From CAWAQA01 sp963784065 (GTDB lineage Bacteria; Acidobacteriota; Vicinamibacteria; Vicinamibacterales; UBA2999), in contig CAWAQA010000003.1 of assembly GCA_963784065.1 (NCBI GenBank), positions 1,054,001-1,118,000 on the forward strand: a DNA stretch of 64,000 bases. Reading direction: 5' to 3'. The notes under the pieces were generated by a model. That model saw only the letters and a program-made list of their open reading frames with translations. It was not told the origin of the DNA and did not search any database. The translations under genes and the position numbers were made by a program. Below are positions 55,733-63,632 of the stretch, in pieces. Numbering within the stretch: position 1 is the first letter of the stretch; every line of letters starts with the position of its first letter.

Positions 55733-57047
55733 CTCTTGTCCGTGACGGCCAGCGCCTTGTCGATGATCGCGAACCCTTCCCGCAGCTCGGCCTCGGTGAT
55801 CGTCAGCGGCGGGTTCGTGAAGAAGTAATTCCAGCGAACGATCGTATAGAGCCCCTCCTCCCGGAAGGCCTTCCCGAGCGCCGCCATCTCCGGCGAGCTG
55901 CCGTTGAAGGGCGCCATCGGCTCGCGCGTGGCGCGATTGCGCACCAGCTCCACGGCGCCGAAGAGACCGATGGATCGAACCTCGCCGACCGACGGATGCC
56001 TCTGCTCCAGATCCGCGAGCAGGCCGGCCATCGACGCGCCGGTCTGGCGCGCGCGGTCCACGAGCCGGTCGTCCTCCATCACCTTGATGGTCGCGAGCGC
56101 CGCGGCGCACGCGAGCGGATGGCTCCCGTAGGTGAGGCCGCCCGGGAACGCTGCGTCCTTGAAGTGGTCGGCAAGCTTCCGCCGCATCGCCACGGCCCCA
56201 AGCTGCACGTACAGCTCGTCAACCCCTTGGCCATCGTCATCAGATCCGGCACCACGTTCCAGTGATTCACCGCGAACCAGGCGCCCGTGCGTCCGAAGCC
56301 CGCCATGACTTCGTCGGCAATCATGAGGATGCCGTACTTGTCGCAGAGCGCACGCACGCCCTGGAGATAGCCGTCCGGCGGGATGAGGATGCCATTGGTC
56401 CCGGTGACCGTCTCGAGGATGAAGGCCGCGATCGTGTTCGCGCCCTCGAGCTGGATGATCTCTTCGAGATCGCGGAGCGCTTTCTCCACCGTGTCCCATC
56501 CGCGCTGGATGCCATGATACGGATCCGGCACGTGCACGAAGCCCGGCATCGGCGGCTGCGACCAGCGGCGCGGGTCGCCGGTCGCCGCGATGGCGGCGGC
56601 CGTCGCGCCATGATACGAGCGGTAGCGTGCCAGGATTTTCTGGCGCCCGCTGACGGCGCGCGCGATCTTGAACGCGTTCTCGTTCGCCTCGGCGCCGCCG
56701 TTGGTGAAAAAGAAGACGTCGAGGTCGCCCGGCGTGAGCTCGGCGAGCTTCGCGCCGAGACGCGCCCGCGGCTCGGTGGCCATGAGCGGGTTCGCGTACG
56801 CCAGCACGCCGGCCTGTTCGTGGATGGCGTTGACCACCCGCTGATCGGAATGGCCGATGTTCACCGACATCAACTGGCTGTTGAAGTCGATGAACCGCTT
56901 TCCTTCCGGCGTCCAGAAGTAGACGCCTTTCGCGCGTGCGACCGGGATCGGATCGACGGCGCCCTGCGCCACCCACTCGAAGATGGTGTGCTTCTTCGAC
57001 AGCGCGACTATCTCTTCGCCCGTCATCGTCGTCGTGGCAGTGGTCAT
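55714..57047 (-). CDS. Omega-amino-acid (class III) aminotransferase, one frameshift
   Basis: The protein starts MTTATTTMTGEEIVALSKKHTIFEWVAQGAVDPIPVARAKGVYFWTPEGKRFIDF and has the class III blocks FFTNGGAEANENAFKIAR, SYHGATAAAIAATGDPRRW, LMIADEVMAGFGRTGAWF and DLMTMAKGLTS (PLP-Lys). The frame breaks near 56213 where one base seems missing; it resumes as YVQLGAVAMRRKLADHFKDAAFPGGLTYGSHPLACAAALATI. The corrected length is about 445 residues. Overlap of ATGA with the dihydropyrimidinase gene ties it to pyrimidine catabolism, where a beta-alanine:pyruvate transaminase would dispose of the beta-alanine product. Its last residues SVESGL are repeat-encoded. Confidence 0.82.
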
Positions 57048-58429
57048 CGTGTGCTCCGCTTGAGGAACGATCCCGACCCGGCCTTGCCGGTAAAGTTGCC
57101 GCCGTCCACGATGACGCGGCCGCGTGAGACGACGGTGTCGGTCGCGCCCGTCACCTCACGTCCTTCGTAAGGGTTGTAGTCCACGTTCATGTGCAGCGTC
57201 TTCACCGAGAGACGCACCTTCTTCTCCGGATCGAAGACGACGATGTCCGCGTCCGAGCCGGGGGCGATCGTGCCCTTGCGCGGGAACAGTCCGAAGATCC
57301 TCGCCGGCGAGGTGGACGTCAGCTCGACGAAGCGGTTCAGCGAGATGCGGCCGGTGCGGACGCCGCCGTCGTAGACGAGGCTCATCCGCGTCTCGATCCC
57401 GGGAGCACCGTTCGGGATCTTCGAGAAGTCTCCCTCGCCCATCGTCTTCTGCTCCTTCATGCAGAACGGGCAGTGGTCGGTCGAAATGGCCTGGAGGTCG
57501 TTGAACGCCAGCCCGCGCCAGAGCCGGTCCTGCGTCTCCTTCGGCCTGAGCGGCGGGCTCATCACGTACTTGGCGCCGTCGAAGCCGGGCTCCTCGTAGT
57601 TGTCGTACGACAGGAACAGGTACTGCGGGCAGGTCTCGGCGTAGGCCGGCAGCCCGCGGTCGCGTGCCTCGGTGACCATCTCGAGCGCTTCCGCCGCCGA
57701 GAGGTGCACGATGTAGATCGGGACATCGGCCATCTCGGCGAGCGCAATCGCCCGATGCGTGGCCTCGGCTTCCGCCCGCGCCGGACGCGTGAGGGCGTGA
57801 TACTTCGGCGCGGTCTTCCCTTCCGCCAGCGCCTTCTTGACCAGCACGTCGATGACGCCGCCGTTCTCCGCGTGCATGCAGATCGTGCCGCCGTTCTTGC
57901 CGGTCCGCAGCAGCGCCCGGAAAATACTGGCATCGTCGAGCATGAAGACGCCGGGGTAGGCCATGAACAGCTTGAAGGAGGTGACGCCCTGGCGGACGAG
58001 GGCGTCCATCTCCTGTTCCACCTGATCGGAGAGGTCCGTCACGATCATGTGAAAGCCGTAGTCGATCGCCGCCTTGCCCTCCGCCTTCTTCGCCCACGTC
58101 TCCCATGCGTGGTGCAGGGTCTGGCCCTTGTACTGGATGGCGAAGTCGACGATCGTGGTCGTGCCGCCGTGCGCCGCGGCAATCGTCCCTGATTCGAAGT
58201 CGTCAGCCGACGTGGTGCCGCCGAACGGCATGTCGAGGTGCGTGTGCACGTCGATGCCGCCCGGAAACAGGTACTTTCCCGCCGCGTCGATCACCCTGTC
58301 CGCCGGCATCGTGAGCGCGGAGCCGATGGTCGTGATCTTCTCGCCCTCCACGAGGACGTCGCCGGCGTAACGATCCGTCGCCGTGACGATCGTGCCGTTC
58401 TTGATGAGCAGGGTCCCCGTCGCGGTCAT
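57044..58429 (-). CDS. hydA: Dihydropyrimidinase (D-hydantoinase)
   Basis: The 461-residue protein starts at ATG 58427-58429 and carries the metal-binding GGIDVHTHLDMPFGG (His62, His64), SFKLFMAYPG (carboxylated Lys near residue 152), MHAENG, IYIVHLSAAEALEMV and TDHCPFCMKEQK (final Asp). These mark it as a zinc hydrolase opening the dihydrouracil or hydantoin ring. The start overlaps the TGA of the nitrilase fragment, and its stop overlaps the aminotransferase start, so the three are one translation-coupled unit. It is the best-supported enzyme of the pyrimidine locus. Confidence 0.92.
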   Translation of the reverse strand: MTATGTLLIKNGTIVTATDRYAGDVLVEGEKITTIGSALTMPADRVIDAAGKYLFPGGIDVHTHLDMPFGGTTSADDFESGTIAAAHGGTTTIVDFAIQYKGQTLHHAWETWAKKAEGKAAIDYGFHMIVTDLSDQVEQEMDALVRQGVTSFKLFMAYPGVFMLDDASIFRALLRTGKNGGTICMHAENGGVIDVLVKKALAEGKTAPKYHALTRPARAEAEATHRAIALAEMADVPIYIVHLSAAEALEMVTEARDRGLPAYAETCPQYLFLSYDNYEEPGFDGAKYVMSPPLRPKETQDRLWRGLAFNDLQAISTDHCPFCMKEQKTMGEGDFSKIPNGAPGIETRMSLVYDGGVRTGRISLNRFVELTSTSPARIFGLFPRKGTIAPGSDADIVVFDPEKKVRLSVKTLHMNVDYNPYEGREVTGATDTVVSRGRVIVDGGNFTGKAGSGSFLKRSTR

Positions 58430-58563
58430 GGCAACTGCTCCGCCATCGGCGCGTACGTTTCCGGCCGGCGATCGCGATAGAACTGCCATGTGCGCCGGAC
58501 GTCCTCGATCATGTCGAGATCGATGTCGGCCACGACGGGCTCGTCTTTGTCCTCGGATGCCAT
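58426..58563 (-). pseudogene. C-terminal remnant of a nitrilase-superfamily amidase (beta-ureidopropionase-like)
   Basis: The 45-codon piece MASEDKDEPVVADIDLDMIEDVRRTWQFYRDRRPETYAPMAEQLP matches the extreme C-terminus of nitrilase-superfamily N-carbamoyl amidases, where VVADIDLD...VRxTWQFYRDRRPETY is characteristic. Upstream the likely residues ETRRVLA run into a CGCGGAGACGCGGAGACG repeat and no further coding sequence is found. In this locus the missing enzyme would be beta-ureidopropionase, the step after dihydropyrimidinase. The ATGA overlap with the dihydropyrimidinase gene has survived, which shows the remnant was once the first gene of this unit. Confidence 0.65.
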
Positions 58564-58627
58564 CGCCAGAACTCTCCGCGTCTCCGCGTCTCCGCGGCCT
58601 GTGTTCCGAACTTCGTCCCGCGCCCAT

Positions 58628-58769
58628 TATAGTGAGCTATAGTTTCGCCTTTAGTGGACCGTATGAGCAGTCGGTGACGGATGACAACAATCCGTCAACT
58701 GCGATTTCGGGGCCGTTCCAACGGAACGGCCCTCTTTGGTTTCGAGGATAGGCTCCACTAGGAGGTCCC
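58628..58769 (+). promoter_or_regulatory. Structured 5' leader of preA (candidate cis-regulatory RNA)
   Basis: The leader can fold as a three-way junction. P1 pairs TAGTGGA (58652-58658) with TCCACTA (58754-58760), directly against the AGGAGG ribosome-binding site at 58760-58765. P2 is GCAGT-CGG-TGACGGAT / ATCCGTCA-ACTGC between 58667 and 58702, with a seven-base loop. P3 is GGCCGTTCC-AAC-GGAACGGCC at 58711-58731, a perfect 9-bp stem followed by CTCTTT. A short inverted repeat TATAG-TGAG-CTATA (58628-58641) lies at the 5' end and could be a -10 or operator. No known riboswitch class is recognised. Confidence 0.5.
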
Positions 58770-59876
58770 ATGGGTGCTCTCGCGACCACGTTCACCGGCC
58801 TGCGGTTCGAGAACCCGTTCCTCCTCGCGTCGGCGCCGCCGACAGAGTCGGACAGCAACATCATGCGCGCCTTCGACGCCGGCTGGGGTGGCGTGGTGAC
58901 CAAGACAATCGGCCTTCACCCCGTCGTCAACGTCGCCGGTCCGAAGACGAAGTTTCTCCGCGCCAACGCGGACTCTTCGCGCCTGTCGATGCAGAAGCGT
59001 GCGGGCACGGCGCTGCACTCGTCCTGGAACTGGGAGCTCATCTCGGACAAGCCGCTGGACTGGTGGGTGCCGCGCATCTCGCGCATCAAGCAGGCGTATC
59101 CCGGCCGCGTGCTCGTCGCGTCGATCATGGCGGGATCGGGCAGTGACGAGGAGCTGGCGAACTGGCAGACGCTCGCCAACGCCTGCCAGAACGAAGGGGC
59201 CGACGCGATCGAGCTGAACCTGTCGTGTCCGCACATGGATCGCAAGGACATGGGCTCCAATATCGGCAAGGACACCGAGCTCATCTCGATCGTCACGCAG
59301 GCCGTGAAGGAGGTGGCGCGGGTCCCGATCTGGGCCAAGCTCACGCCGTCCACCACCGATATCGTCGTCGAGGCGCGCGGGGCGTTCCTCGGCGGCGCCG
59401 ACGCCATCACCTCGTCCAACACGTTTCCCTCGCTGCCCCTGATCGATCCCGAGACGCTTGATTTCGAGATGAACGTCGACGGGTTCGTGTCGAGCGGCGG
59501 CCTTGGCGGGCCGGCCATCCTGCCGCTGTCGATGGCGAAGATGGCGCAGCTCACGCAGGCGTTTCCCGACAGGTCGTTCTCGGGCATCGGCGGCGTGGCC
59601 GAGTTCGCCCACGCGCTCAACTACTTCCTCCTCGGCTGCGGCACGGTGCAGGTCTGCACGGCCGCGATGCTCGATCACGCGATCGGCCCCAACGTGTTGA
59701 AGGGACTCCTCGCCGGCATGACGGAGACGCTGGAGCGTCACGGCTGGCGCACGCTGGAGGACTTCCGCGGGCTGCGGCGCGATCGCGTGGTGGTGCACTC
59801 GAAGATCCGCCGGCCCGACGCCAAGGCCTATCACGGCGGCTACGAGGCGGAGGGCTACGCCGCAGCGGAGCGGTAA
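58770..59876 (+). CDS. preA: Dihydropyrimidine dehydrogenase subunit PreA-like (flavin-binding)
   Basis: The 368-residue protein from ATG 58770 (AGGAGG at 58760) is a DHOD/PreA-type TIM barrel: FTGLRFENPFLLASAPPTESDSNIMRAFDAGWGGVVTKTI, IELNLSCPHMDRKDMGSNIGKD, PIWAKLTPSTTDI, GGADAITSSNTF, FSGIGGVAEFAHALNYFLLGCGTVQVCTA. These bind FMN and the pyrimidine. The enzyme reduces uracil/thymine to the dihydro form. PreA proteins often end in a 2x[4Fe-4S] ferredoxin domain; this one stops at AEGYAAAER with no CxxCxxC motif, and no PreT gene is present in the window. The stop overlaps the permease start (TAATG). Confidence 0.88.
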   Translation: MGALATTFTGLRFENPFLLASAPPTESDSNIMRAFDAGWGGVVTKTIGLHPVVNVAGPKTKFLRANADSSRLSMQKRAGTALHSSWNWELISDKPLDWWVPRISRIKQAYPGRVLVASIMAGSGSDEELANWQTLANACQNEGADAIELNLSCPHMDRKDMGSNIGKDTELISIVTQAVKEVARVPIWAKLTPSTTDIVVEARGAFLGGADAITSSNTFPSLPLIDPETLDFEMNVDGFVSSGGLGGPAILPLSMAKMAQLTQAFPDRSFSGIGGVAEFAHALNYFLLGCGTVQVCTAAMLDHAIGPNVLKGLLAGMTETLERHGWRTLEDFRGLRRDRVVVHSKIRRPDAKAYHGGYEAEGYAAAER

Positions 59877-61358
59877 TGGCGCCGCCCACGCCGGCCGCGG
59901 CAGACGTCGTCGAGGTCACGGAGGATCTGTCGGGCAGCCCGCTGTGGAATCCCGACCTCGCGCCGACGCCGCTCGCGAAGCGAACGTGGTCCACCTACCA
60001 CATCGCCGCGCTCTGGATCGGCATGAGCGTGGTCATCACCACCTACACGCTCGCCTCCGGGCTGATGCAGCAGGGCATGACGTGGTGGCAGGCCATGACG
60101 GTGATCCTGCTTGGCAATGTCATCGTGCTCGTGCCGATGATCCTCAACGCGCACGCCGGCACGAAGTACGGCGTGTCCTTTCCCGTCCTCTGCCGCGCCA
60201 GCTTCGGCGTGAGGGGCGCGAACGTGCCGGCGATCCTGCGCGCGCTCGTCGCCTGCGGGTGGTTCGGCATCCAGACGTGGATCGGCGGGGTCGCCCTCAA
60301 CACGCTGCTGGCCGCGGCCTGGCCCGACGTGGGCCGGCCTGCCCGGCAACATCTGGATCGCGTTCGCGATCTTCTGGCTGGTGCAGGTCGCGATCATCGT
60401 CCGCGGCCTCGAGGGCATCAAGAAGCTGGAGAGCTGGTCGGCCCCGCTGCTGCTCGGCGGCGGCCTGTTGCTGCTCGGCTGGGCGATCGACGCGGGCGGC
60501 GGCCTCGGCCGGATCCTCAGCGAGTCATCGCGGCTGCAGACGACGCAGGTGCCGTTCTGGACGCTGTTCCCCGCCGCGCTCACGGCCAATGTCGGCTACT
60601 GGGCGACGCTCAGCCTCAACATCCCCGACTTCACGCGCTACGCGCGCAGTCAGCGCTCGCAGGTGCTCGGCCAGGCGCTCGGCCTGCCGGCGACGATGAC
60701 GTTGTTCGCGTTCATCGGGGTGGCGGTGACGAGCGCCACCATCGTCGTGTTCGGCGAGGCGATCTGGGATCCGGTGGCGCTCATCGCCCGGATCGGCAAT
60801 CCCGCCGGTGATCATCCTCGGCGCGCTGATCGTGCTCATCGCGCAGCTGACGACGAACATGGCGGCCAACGTCGTGTCGCCGGCCAACGACTTCTCCAGC
60901 CTCGCGCCGCGGCGGATCAGCTACGTGGCCGGCGGCCTCATCACCGCGGCGATCGGCATCGCGATGATGCCGTGGCGGCTCTACGCCGACGCGGCGGCCT
61001 ACATCTTCACGTGGCTGATTGGTTACTCGAGCCTGATGGGCGCGATCGGCGGCATCCTGATCGCGGACTACTGGGTGCTGCGCCGCCGCCAGCTCGCCAG
61101 CGGCCGACCTGTTCAAGCTGCAGGGGCAATATACGTATACGCGTGGCGTGAACTGGCGGGCGATGAGCGCGCTCGTGCTCGGCATCCTGCCCGTCGTGCC
61201 CGGCTTCCTGCGCGCGGCGACAACGCCCGGCGGCGGTCGTCCCGAATCCGACGTTCGCCGACACGCTCTACACCTACGCGTGGTTCGTCACGTTCGGACT
61301 GAGCTTCGTGCTGTATCTCGTCTTCAGCCGGCGCGGACGCGCGGTCAGGCGGACCTGA
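59876..61358 (+). CDS. NCS1-family nucleobase/hydantoin permease, four frameshifts
   Basis: The N-terminus DLSGSPLWNPDLAPTPLAKRTWSTYHIAALWIGMSVVITTYTLASGL and NAHAGTKYGVSFPVLCRASFGVRGANVPAILRALVACGWFGIQTWIGG are typical NCS1 blocks. Later segments IWIAFAIFWLVQVAIIVRG, NIPDFTRYARSQ and TTNMAANVVSPANDFSSLAPRRISYVAGG also match. Extra bases near 60329, 60802, 61102 and 61236 interrupt the frame; removing them gives a 12-helix protein of about 493 residues. It would import uracil, allantoin or hydantoins for the linked catabolic enzymes. The TGA at 61356-61358 is inside a palindrome. Confidence 0.85.
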
Positions 61359-61440
61359 AGGTCCGCCTCTACGAAGACTCATCTTCAACCGGCGCAGATG
61401 CGCAGCCAGGCGGACCTGAAGGTCCGCCTCACGAAGAGAC
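61321..61440. repeat. Tandem duplication of a gene 3' end with its palindrome
   Basis: 61321-61381 and 61382-61440 are diverged copies of a unit TCTTCA(G/A)CCGGCGC...AGGCGGACCTGAAGGTCCGC...ACGAAGA. The first copy contains the last codons of the NCS1 permease gene and its stop; the second is non-coding. Palindromes lie at 61347-61368 and 61408-61429. Confidence 0.85.
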
Positions 61441-61443
61441 GGC

Positions 61444-62592
61444 CTAGTTCTCACCGCCGCGGGCAGCGGCCGGCCTGGCTCCACCCTTGGCAGCCAACTG
61501 GGCTTCCCGCACCTGCGCGCCCTTGACGACGTTCATCACGCCGTAGTTCTGCTCGTGACACGCGAACTCGTAGAGCGGCGGATCGATCCGTGGAACAACG
61601 CTGTCCGCCGACCATGGCGTCGTCCACGTCCGGGGATCGGTGACGGTGTACTGGTACCGCAGCGACTTCGGGCCGACGAGCGTGAAGCGTTCGACCAGAC
61701 TCAACGAGTCGGTCGATCCCTGGTAGTTGGTCCCGGGAGCCTTGTCGTTGAAATTGGTCGTCTCGACGACGAGCGTGTTGCCCTCCCAGTGCCCGCGCGA
61801 ATCCCCGAGCCAGGTGCGGACCTTGGCCGGAAGGTGTGGACGCCGGTCGAGCGGGATGATGCGCGCATCGCTGTTCGACTCCGTAATGATGACGACGTAG
61901 GCCGGAGCCTGCACGACCTGGAACTCCGCGGTGACACCGCCCGCGCTCCCCACGGCTGATGCCGATGCGACGTTGCCGCCGCGGACGAGCGGAGCGCCAC
62001 CGGCGTTGCCCATGATGCAGCGCGTGTAGAAGCTCTGGAGCGTTTTTACGCCGACCTCCGGACTCCGCGCCTTGGCGCGTGCCGCACGCTCGGCGCGGCG
62101 CTGCTCGGCCTCCGGCGTCAACGGCGGTATCCGCCCATCGCGGGGCTCCACGATCAGCGACGTGCGGAGATTCGGCCTGACACCGCTCTGCCAGGCGTCC
62201 ATCCCGTACTCTTTCCAGTCGTAGTGCACGTTTCGCGGATCGACTGCCGCGTCGGCTTCGACCGCCTTCGAGAAGGCGTCAGCCGCTTCCTGCTCGGTGT
62301 AGAACTCTTTGTCCTTGAGCTCCGCGGGGCGCTGCAATGGCGTGTAAGTGGCCACCAGGTAATAACCCCGCAGGTCCGGATCGCCCCACGAGGTTTTCGG
62401 TGCGGTGAAATTACTGGCCGCTTCCGCCTTCGCCGCTTCGATCGCCGCCTTGATCGACGCCTGGGGATCGACTGCCTTCGGATCGAACGGCTTGGCGCCG
62501 GACGGCGCTTGTGCGGCCAGGAGCAGCGCCCAGAGCGGGAGCAGCATCACGAGGGTCACAGCGCCGGCTCGCACGGAAAATCGAGTACGCAT
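61444..62592 (-). CDS. Exported hypothetical protein of an acidobacterial family
   Basis: From ATG 62590-62592, preceded by AGGAGG, the protein is 382 residues with a signal peptide (AVTLVMLLPLWALLLAAQAPSG). Recognisable blocks are WGDPDLRGYYLVATYTPLQRPAELKDKEFYTEQEAADAF, RTSLIVEPRDGRIPPLTPEAEQRRAERAARAKARSPEVG, CIMGNAGGAPL and LGDSRGHWEGNTLVVETTNFNDKAPGTNYQGSTDSLSLVERFTLVGPKSLRYQYTVTDPRTWTTPWSADSVV. This pattern is abundant in soil Acidobacteria and Proteobacteria genomes but uncharacterised. A periplasmic beta-rich protein is likely; no function can be given. Confidence 0.75.
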   Translation of the reverse strand: MRTRFSVRAGAVTLVMLLPLWALLLAAQAPSGAKPFDPKAVDPQASIKAAIEAAKAEAASNFTAPKTSWGDPDLRGYYLVATYTPLQRPAELKDKEFYTEQEAADAFSKAVEADAAVDPRNVHYDWKEYGMDAWQSGVRPNLRTSLIVEPRDGRIPPLTPEAEQRRAERAARAKARSPEVGVKTLQSFYTRCIMGNAGGAPLVRGGNVASASAVGSAGGVTAEFQVVQAPAYVVIITESNSDARIIPLDRRPHLPAKVRTWLGDSRGHWEGNTLVVETTNFNDKAPGTNYQGSTDSLSLVERFTLVGPKSLRYQYTVTDPRTWTTPWSADSVVPRIDPPLYEFACHEQNYGVMNVVKGAQVREAQLAAKGGARPAAARGGEN

Positions 62593-62851
62593 CGAGAACC
62601 TCCTGGTGATTCTCAGAAGTCGAACGGGCACCCGCCGTCTCAATATGCGTCTGCGAGGATACGACTGCTTGCGCGCCCACATTATAGACGCCGCCGATGC
62701 CCCCGGAACACCCGCCTCGGCGCCTGTCTCAAGACAGTCGTCCACCGTGGCGCCCCTCGATTTGGCGACTTTTCCGGGCAGATCGGCGCCCAACCCGAAC
62801 CGGCGCCTCGACTCGGCCATAGTCCTCCGAACGGAGTGGCAAGATAGCGGA

Positions 62852-63520
62852 GTGACTTTCGTGCCGTCCTCTCGCGGGCGCCTGACCGAGTACGACCTTG
62901 CGCGCTTTCCGGCTGACACGCTGTTCGATCGACTCGGCCGCGCCGTCTGCCATGCGGGGTGCCTTCCGCGCAAGGAGCTGTACGAGGCATGGGAAGTGGC
63001 GCGACGAGTGCGGAGATTGTTTCGCGGCGGCCGCGTCGTCGATCTCGGAGCAGGCCATGGGCTGCTCGGTCAGATCATGCTCATCCTGGACGACTCGTCG
63101 CCTGAGGCGCTCATCGTAGACAAGGCACTGCCGGCCTCCAGCGAGAAAGTGCACGAGGCGCTCGTGAAGGTCTGGCCACGCTTGTCCGGCCGCGTCCGCT
63201 TCGTCGCGGGGGCTCTCGACGACGTCGAGATTCTGTCCACCGACGTCGTTGTCTCGAGCCATGCGTGCGGCGCGCTCACCGATCGGGTTCTCGGCCGCGC
63301 GGCGGAGGCGCGCGCGCGCGTCGCCGTGCTGCCGTGCTGTCACGATCTTGCCGCCTGCGATGCGGGGGAGCTGGCGGGCTGGGTGGAATCGCCGGTGGCC
63401 ATCGATATCCTGCGCGCCGTCCGGCTGGAGCAGCGGGGCTATCGCATCTGGACGCAGACGATCCCGGCGATCGTCACTCCGCAGAATCGTCTGTTGCTGG
63501 GCGCCCCCGCCTCGCGATGA
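62852..63520 (+). CDS. Class I SAM-dependent methyltransferase (Methyltransf_32-like)
   Basis: The 222-residue protein from GTG 62852 (VTFVPSSRGRLTEYDLARFPADTLFDRLGR) has LPRKELYEAWEVARRVRRLFRGGRVVDLGAGHGLLGQIMLIL (SAM site DLGAGHG), ALIVDKALPAS, DVVVSSHACGALTDRVLGRAAEARARVAVLPCCHDL and LLLGAP. The SSHACGALTD and PCCH blocks are typical of the Methyltransf_32 group, related to eukaryotic METTL25-like proteins. The target is unknown. A long upstream extension in the same frame is antisense to the neighbouring gene and is discarded; 260 bases of divergent intergenic DNA lie before it. Confidence 0.75.
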   Translation: MTFVPSSRGRLTEYDLARFPADTLFDRLGRAVCHAGCLPRKELYEAWEVARRVRRLFRGGRVVDLGAGHGLLGQIMLILDDSSPEALIVDKALPASSEKVHEALVKVWPRLSGRVRFVAGALDDVEILSTDVVVSSHACGALTDRVLGRAAEARARVAVLPCCHDLAACDAGELAGWVESPVAIDILRAVRLEQRGYRIWTQTIPAIVTPQNRLLLGAPASR

Positions 63521-63561
63521 GGGAGATATATTCCGCCCTCCGCGTCGACATCGCGGTGAAT

Positions 63562-63599
63562 GGACTCGCTGAGCCCCCGGCGCGGCGCTCAGCGAGTCC
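63562..63599. terminator. 12-bp perfect hairpin between convergent genes
   Basis: GGACTCGCTGAG (63562-63573) and CTCAGCGAGTCC (63588-63599) are perfect inverted repeats around a 14-base GC-rich loop. It sits between the 3' ends of the methyltransferase and VOC genes, so it is well placed as a bidirectional terminator, although it lacks T-tracts. Confidence 0.5.
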
Positions 63600-63632
63600 G
63601 CCGTTTCTCGAGCCTTCTCAAACCGGGGCGAG

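Noticed and set aside
568..61358. Programmed ribosomal frameshifting as explanation for the broken genes
   Set aside because: There are too many events in unrelated genes, no shared slippery heptamer or downstream structure, and several breaks in one gene.
62405..62851. Upstream extension of the methyltransferase frame
   Set aside because: It runs antisense through the start of the neighbouring gene and lacks similarity to the methyltransferase family N-terminus.
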